DNA from: an uncultured Oscillospiraceae bacterium
GTDB lineage: Bacteria; Bacillota; Clostridia; Oscillospirales; Oscillospiraceae
DNA: 16,298 nucleotides
NCBI GenBank assembly: GCA_958426425.1
Contig: CATZYY010000039.1
Coordinates: forward strand, 1 to 16,298
Reading direction: 5' to 3'
The notes below the pieces were generated by a model. That model did no database searches, was not told where the DNA came from, and saw only the letters and a program-made list of their open reading frames with translations. A program made the translations under genes and the position numbers. This document shows positions 12,922-16,298 of this stretch, piece by piece. The stretch's first letter is position 1, and each line of letters begins with the position of its first letter.

Positions 12922-13826
12922 AAAAGCCGCTGTCCCTGTTGATTGTTGCCGTGGTAGTGGTAGGGCTTTGCTGTTGCGCTGGGAATGTTGCCGAGCCTAC
13001 GGGGCAGTCTCCCTATGAGCTCTATTTTTTGGAAGAGGATCTCAGCGCTGTCCCGGGCGGTGACGTTCTGCGGACGGAAACTGTCTATTTGGATGACGGC
13101 ATGGGAAGCGCGGAGCTGGCTGCGGCCCTGGTGACACTGCTGCTGGAGGGGCCCACTGACACTTCTCTGCGCAGTCCCTTTCCCACGGGGACCGAGCTGC
13201 TGAGCCTGCAGCTCAACGGTGGCCACGCCGTGGTGGATGTGACATCTTCCTACCGCTCTTTGTCAGGGGTGTGGCTGACTTTGGCAGATTACGCCATTAC
13301 TCTGACTCTGACACAGCTGCCCCAAATTGCCGTGGTGGGTATCACGGTTCGGGGACAGGAGCTGGCCTATCGGGATACCCAGACCTTTACCGCCCGGGAT
13401 GCACTGCTGTCCAGCAACGAGGATGTGATCGGCACGGTGCCTGTGACACTGTATTTCCTCAATGAGGCTGGGAAACTGGCGCCGGAGGAACGAACTTTGG
13501 ATCTGTATGAGGGCGACACCCAGGCCAGTGCCGTGATACGAGCCTTGGAGGTGGGCCCTGAGGACCGCTCTCTGCAAAGGGCACAGCCGGAGAATTTTCA
13601 GGTGAAATCCACCTGGATGGAAGAGGATGTGTGTTATGTGAACCTGTCCTCTGCTCAGCTGGAGACCCTGCCGGAGGACACCGACCTGACGGCAGCGCTG
13701 GAGGCTCTGGCCCGCTCTCTTTGCTCCTTGGATACAGTGGTGGAGGTGCGGTTCCTGGTGGATGGAGATTTTGCCGCGGAGTACGGCGGCGCGGAGATCG
13801 GATCTCCCTATATTGCACAGAAGTAA
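12918..13826 (+). CDS. GerMN-domain lipoprotein (two GerMN domains)
   Basis: A 302-residue exported protein with two tandem GerMN domains (about 33-155 and 173-290), the plan of Bacillus GerM, a sporulation/germination protein. First domain: YELYFLEEDLSAVPGG, ALVTLLLEGPTD, FPTGTELLSLQLNGGHAVVD. Second: TLYFLNEAGKLAPEER, AVIRALEVGPED, LSSAQLETLP. The N-terminus is a lipoprotein-like signal (KKPLSLLIVAVVVVGLCCCAG), though the lipobox is non-standard: the residue before Cys18 is Leu, and three cysteines follow one another (18-20). Start GTG at 12918 overlaps the kinase stop as GTGA, so translation is coupled. GerMN domains also occur in actinobacterial LpqB, encoded after the MtrA-MtrB two-component pair. 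A role as extracytoplasmic partner of the upstream kinase is inferred. A terminator follows seven bases after the stop. Confidence 0.88.
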   Translation: MKKPLSLLIVAVVVVGLCCCAGNVAEPTGQSPYELYFLEEDLSAVPGGDVLRTETVYLDDGMGSAELAAALVTLLLEGPTDTSLRSPFPTGTELLSLQLNGGHAVVDVTSSYRSLSGVWLTLADYAITLTLTQLPQIAVVGITVRGQELAYRDTQTFTARDALLSSNEDVIGTVPVTLYFLNEAGKLAPEERTLDLYEGDTQASAVIRALEVGPEDRSLQRAQPENFQVKSTWMEEDVCYVNLSSAQLETLPEDTDLTAALEALARSLCSLDTVVEVRFLVDGDFAAEYGGAEIGSPYIAQK

Positions 13827-13832
13827 GACTGA

Positions 13833-13866
13833 CGCGGGACCACCATGGTGGTCCCGCGCTTCTCTT
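13833..13866 (+). terminator. Terminator of the comEA-RR-HK-GerMN operon
   Basis: A 26-bp palindrome (13833-13858) with arms CGCGGGACCACCA and TGGTGGTCCCGCG is followed by a pyrimidine run CTTCTCTTT. It begins seven bases after the stop. Confidence 0.85.
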
Positions 13867-14019
13867 TGAAACTTTCTAAATGTTTTGATTGGGGCACAAA
13901 AACGGTCCCTTTGCGATCTTCAGGGTAAAGATTACCGCCTTTGAAAATAGCCATATGCAGCCAGAAGGGGGGGTGATGCGGGCCGTTGAGCACGTTTTCG
14001 CGCTCCAAAGGCGCTCTTT

Positions 14020-14541
14020 TTACGAGCCAAAGAGCAGCCGTACTGCCAAGGCTGAGGCCACGAACCCGGTCAGATCCGCCAGCAGGGCCGCCGGCATGGC
14101 GTGGCGGGTGCGGTGGATGCCGGCGGAGCCGAAGTACACGGCAATGGTGTAGAAGGTGGTCTCCGTACTGCCCAGCATCACTGCCGCCACCCGGCCGATA
14201 TAGCTGTCGGGACCGTAGGTGGTCATCAGGTCCGTGCCCACCGCCAGAGCGCCGCTGCCGGACACCGGCCGAATCAGCAGCAGCGGTGTGGTCTCGGCGG
14301 GAATGCCCAGGGTTTCCAGCGCCGGGGCCAGGAGTCCTGACAGGGCGTCCATGGCGCCGCTGGCGCGGAACATGGATACTGCTGTCAAAAGTCCTACCAG
14401 GGCCGGCACAATGCGCAGCAGCACCCCCAGCCCTTCCTCGGCACCGTGGGTCAGAGCGGCGTATACTTCCACCCGCCGCCCCAGACCACACACAGCCACA
14501 CCCGCCAGCAATACCGGGATTACCAGAGAGCTGAGGCTCAA
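14020..14541 (-). CDS. spmB: Spore maturation protein SpmB
   Basis: A 173-residue integral membrane protein of the nucleoside-recognition (Gate) family. With SpmA it is needed for normal spore core dehydration and heat resistance. Several hydrophobic helices are evident. Family strings include IVPALVGLLTAVSMFRASGA, LIRPVSGSGALAV and MLGSTETTFYTIAVYFGSAG, with the conserved RPVSGSG and GSTETTFY motifs. The length matches B. subtilis SpmB (about 178). Start is taken as TTG at 14541: it overlaps the spmA stop as TTGA and sits eight bases after a perfect AGGAGG. The frame is open further upstream, but that part lies inside spmA. A GTG two codons earlier is a poor alternative because it overlaps the ribosome-binding site. 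Confidence 0.93.
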   Translation of the reverse strand: MSLSSLVIPVLLAGVAVCGLGRRVEVYAALTHGAEEGLGVLLRIVPALVGLLTAVSMFRASGAMDALSGLLAPALETLGIPAETTPLLLIRPVSGSGALAVGTDLMTTYGPDSYIGRVAAVMLGSTETTFYTIAVYFGSAGIHRTRHAMPAALLADLTGFVASALAVRLLFGS

Positions 14542-15122
14542 GGATGCCACCTCCTCCAGCGGGAGAACAGCTTTGCCGACAGCAGCCCCACGCTTACTGA
14601 TAATGCCGAGGACAGCCATACCGCCGGCAAAATGTCAAAGGGGCTGGAGGACCCGGCGGCGGAGCGGACGGAGGCGATGGTGGCCGGCAGCAGCTGAATG
14701 GAGGCTGTGTTGAGCACCACCAGCAGGCACAGTTCGTCACTGGCCACGCCGTTGCAGCCCCGCGCCATCCGCCGGGCCGCCCGGATTCCCAGGGGCGTGG
14801 CCGCGTTGCCCAGCCCCAGCAGGTTGGCGGAAACATTGGCGGATACTGCCGCAAGCGTCTCACTGTCCCGACAGGCCTCCGGAAGAAGCCGCCGCAGTAC
14901 CGGTCGGAAGGCGCGGGCCAAACCGGAGGAAAGGCCGCAGGTATTCATGACCTCCATCACGCCGCTCCACAGGCACAGCACGCCCGCCATGGACAGACTC
15001 AGCTCCACCGCCGAGGAGGCGCCCTCCAAAGCCGCATCCGCCACGGCATCCAGATTTCCTGTGGCCAGGCCGAAGACCAGGGACAGAACCACCATCCCCG
15101 TCCAGACCCAAGTCATCGCCAT
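14538..15122 (-). CDS. spmA: Spore maturation protein SpmA
   Basis: A 194-residue membrane protein of the nucleoside-recognition (Gate) family and the partner of SpmB; B. subtilis SpmA is 196 residues. Several membrane helices are visible, starting WVWTGMVVLSLVFGLATGN. Family motifs follow: GVLCLWSGVMEVMNTCGLS, ANVSANLLGLGNAATPLGI (the conserved SANLLGLGNAATPLG) and CLLVVLNTASIQLLPATIAS. It acts in the developing spore envelope; the transported or sensed ligand is unknown. The ATG at 15122 follows GGGAGGGA. The gene is translationally coupled to spmB, as in other sporeformers, where a dac gene often precedes the pair; here the dac gene is about 4 kb away. It is divergent from the abrB-like gene across 212 bases. 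Confidence 0.95.
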   Translation of the reverse strand: MAMTWVWTGMVVLSLVFGLATGNLDAVADAALEGASSAVELSLSMAGVLCLWSGVMEVMNTCGLSSGLARAFRPVLRRLLPEACRDSETLAAVSANVSANLLGLGNAATPLGIRAARRMARGCNGVASDELCLLVVLNTASIQLLPATIASVRSAAGSSSPFDILPAVWLSSALSVSVGLLSAKLFSRWRRWHP

Positions 15123-15251
15123 TGAGATCCCTCCCGATCAATGTCTGCCGCCGGGTTTTTCCGGCATCTTGAAGCCAGGGAACCATACGGTAGACAGATG
15201 TTAAATAATTGTAAACTGCTTTAAAGAAGATTAAATAGAACAGATTTGGCA

Positions 15252-15281
15252 TTGACACGGAACGAGACTTTATGGTAAGGT
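15252..15281 (+). promoter_or_regulatory. Possible promoter of the abrB-like gene
   Basis: An exact TTGACA (15252-15257) is followed at 18 bases by a weak -10, TAAGGT (15276-15281). The region between spmA and this gene is AT-rich. The -10 is poor, so an activator or another sigma factor may be involved. Confidence 0.4.
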
Positions 15282-15334
15282 CAATGTTACACATAGCGAA
15301 TTGACGACGAAAGAGACGAAAAAGGAGAGCTGCT

Positions 15335-15577
15335 GTGAAATCGACTGGTATTGTGAGGAAAGTGGATGAACTGGGTCGGATTGTGCTGCCTATCGAAATG
15401 CGCCGTACTCTGGACATCGCGGAGAAGGACGCACTGGAAATCTATGTAGAAGGCTCGTCCGTCATTCTGAAAAAATACAAGCCCAGCTGTATCTTTTGTG
15501 ATGCCACCAAGGATATTACGGTCTTCAAAGGCAAGAACGTATGTCCCAAGTGCTTAAAAGAGCTGAAAAATCTATAA
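15335..15577 (+). CDS. abrB: AbrB/SpoVT-family transcriptional regulator with zinc-ribbon-like C-terminus
   Basis: An 80-residue transition-state regulator. Residues 1-47 (KSTGIVRKVDELGRIVLPIE, MRRTLDIAEKDALEIYV) are almost identical to the swapped-hairpin DNA-binding domain of Bacillus AbrB. The C-terminal part differs: instead of AbrB's tetramerisation domain it has Cys52-x2-Cys55 and Cys70-x2-Cys73 (CIFC, CPKC), a compact zinc-ribbon pattern. Short AbrB proteins of this form are common in Clostridia. The GTG start at 15335 follows AAAGGAGA. The gene lies convergent with rsmI, recalling the abrB-rsmI neighbourhood of B. subtilis. The protein probably represses post-exponential genes and may itself be repressed by Spo0A, but no 0A box is evident in its upstream region. 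Confidence 0.92.
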   Translation: MKSTGIVRKVDELGRIVLPIEMRRTLDIAEKDALEIYVEGSSVILKKYKPSCIFCDATKDITVFKGKNVCPKCLKELKNL

Positions 15578-15612
15578 ATAGACCTCCCTGTGGGGCCTTT
15601 TGAATACGAATT

Positions 15613-15644
15613 AATACCTCTGCGGCAGTGGCTGCGGAGGTATT
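15613..15644 (+). terminator. Hairpin after the abrB-like gene
   Basis: AATACCTC (15613-15620) pairs with GAGGTATT (15637-15644), and the stem can be extended inward with a T-G pair and GC pairs. There is no T-tract, so termination is uncertain. Confidence 0.5.
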
Positions 15645-15658
15645 CAGCTTGTCAAAAA

Positions 15659-15688
15659 AGCCGCGCACAGACTGCGTCTGCCGCGGCT
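15659..15688 (-). terminator. Terminator-like hairpin on the minus strand
   Basis: AGCCGCG (15659-15665) pairs with CGCGGCT (15682-15688), with an inner CAGAC/GTCTG stem and a small bulge. On the minus strand it is followed by TTTTTT. It lies about 190 bases past the rsmI stop and may end transcripts coming from rsmI. Confidence 0.6.
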
Positions 15689-15840
15689 TGGTCTATGAAA
15701 GGCACAGAGTTCCGTCGTTTGTGGCGGAGAGAACATGTGGTACAGTCAGTGAGTATGCTCCGCAGTGAAAAGGGAATCTATCCTGCACTGAAAAATAGTG
15801 CCATATGAAAAAGATTCGGAACCTTCTGCAATGACAAATC

Positions 15841-15867
15841 GCCTCCGCGGCAGGACGCCGCGGAGGC
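15841..15867 (-). terminator. Hairpin directly after rsmI
   Basis: GCCTCCGCGG (15841-15850) and CCGCGGAGGC (15858-15867) form a perfect 10-bp stem. It starts 11 bases after the rsmI stop. T-tracts are weak on the minus strand; the plus-strand side has GTTTCGCGTTTTT. Confidence 0.6.
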
Positions 15868-15878
15868 GTTTCGCGTTT

Positions 15879-16241
15879 TTACCGCTCCAAAGCAGCGGCG
15901 TACAGCTCGTTTTTGGAAAGGCCTGTGTCGATGGCTACCTGCCGGACGGCGTCCTTTAATCGCATCCCGCTGTCCCGCAGGGCCAGCACCTGTTCCACCG
16001 CTTCCTCCACAGTTATGGCAGCCTCCTGCCGGGGCGGACGGCCCGCCACTACCAGCACAAACTCCCCCTTGGGCGCGGTGTCCCGCCAGCGGTCCGCCGC
16101 CTGACCCAGGGTGGTGCGGATGGTTTCCTCATGGAGCTTGGTCAGCTCCCGGCACAGGGCCACCGGCCGGTCCGGCCCGAAGGCGGCGGCCAGATCCTCC
16201 AGGGTAGTCAGCAGCTTGTGAGGCGCCTCGTGGAAGATCAT
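15879..16241 (-). pseudogene. rsmI: 16S rRNA 2'-O-ribose C1402 methyltransferase RsmI, C-terminal part only
   Basis: This is the second half of RsmI, which methylates the 2'-O of C1402 in 16S rRNA. From 16241 leftwards it reads MIFHEAPHKLLTTLEDLAAA, RELTKLHEETIRTTLGQAA and KGEFVLVVAG, the SAM-methylase fold part, then the C-terminal helical domain DAVRQVAIDTGLSKNELY. Full-length RsmI is about 280 residues, and about 160 N-terminal residues with the GxGxxPxxxDPG-type motif should precede this. They do not: upstream of 16241 the frame has 14 codons with no resemblance to RsmI and then TGA at 16283-16281. The gene is therefore interrupted by an insertion or deletion, or the last 57 bases are an assembly artefact. 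The ATG at 16241 has no good ribosome-binding site. Confidence 0.8.
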
Positions 16242-16298
16242 GTGGAGGTAATGGCTTGTTCCACTCAGATCCTTTGTAACTCAGAGGACGGTTGGGGA

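Larger units (their letters stand above)
15578..15878. other. Gene-free stretch between abrB-like gene and rsmI
   Basis: About 300 bases without a credible gene. A 72-codon frame at 15590-15808 passes through hairpins and resembles no family. The stretch holds three hairpins (15613-15644, 15659-15688, 15841-15867). I see no RNA gene or riboswitch, and 15690-15840 has no recognisable structure. Confidence 0.65.

Noticed and set aside
13808..14491. Minus-strand open frame of 227 codons overlapping spmB
   Set aside because: Different frame from spmB, Arg/Gly-rich, and runs into the operon terminator; spmB is clearly the real gene.
15590..15808. Plus-strand open frame of 72 codons after the abrB-like gene
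   Set aside because: Passes through two hairpins, lacks a convincing ribosome-binding site and resembles no family.
1..16298. CRISPR array, tRNA, rRNA, prophage or complete insertion sequence
   Set aside because: No regularly spaced repeats, tRNA-like folds, phage proteins or transposase were seen; the only hint of mobility is the right-edge break in rsmI.

Overview
The window looks like a GC-rich, spore-forming member of the Clostridia, most likely a gut Oscillospiraceae/Oscillospirales bacterium (Flavonifractor/Oscillibacter type). This is inferred from the sporulation and germination genes it carries (spoIVB, spo0A, cwlJ-gerQ, spmA-spmB, a DacF-like carboxypeptidase, a GerMN-domain lipoprotein and an AbrB-type regulator), the strong AGGAGG-like ribosome-binding sites, frequent GTG/TTG starts and compact intrinsic terminators. 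It is mostly ordinary chromosomal core. I see no prophage, CRISPR array, tRNA, rRNA or complete insertion sequence.

Layout. 1-431: 3' end of ftsZ and its terminator. 624-3367: spoIVB and spo0A, normally neighbours, here separated by a Nudix hydrolase gene on the opposite strand. 3523-5219 (minus): a padR/DUF2812 operon behind a near-consensus promoter that carries two copies of a 16-bp operator-like repeat. 5382-5639: a stand-alone TSCPD-domain protein divergent from padR. 5640-5994: no credible gene, but a run of five hairpins including a duplicated terminator. 5995-7128: a GT4 glycosyltransferase with its own promoter. 7310-8289: the cwlJ-gerQ germination pair. 8360-8875: a nitroreductase. 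8927-10306 (minus): a DacF-like D,D-carboxypeptidase with an unusual Arg/Gly-rich tail. 10425-13826: a four-gene operon of a ComEA-like HhH protein, an OmpR-type response regulator, a sensor histidine kinase and a GerMN lipoprotein. 14020-15122 (minus): spmA-spmB. 15335-15577: an AbrB-family regulator with a zinc-ribbon-like tail. 15879-16241 (minus): the C-terminal part of rsmI, whose homology ends abruptly near the right edge.

How they fit together. Spo0A and the AbrB-type protein are sporulation/transition-state regulators. SpoIVB is the forespore-secreted protease that triggers mother-cell sigma-K activation. SpmA/SpmB and the DacF-like enzyme act in cortex maturation and core dehydration. 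CwlJ with GerQ degrades cortex at germination.

The most interesting system-level observation is the response regulator-histidine kinase-GerMN lipoprotein operon. It has the same order as actinobacterial mtrA-mtrB-lpqB and suggests a lipoprotein-modulated sensor kinase. Other points worth checking are the kinase gene's lack of a canonical start codon, the padR operator pair, the hairpin cluster at 5644-5863 and the broken rsmI at the right edge.
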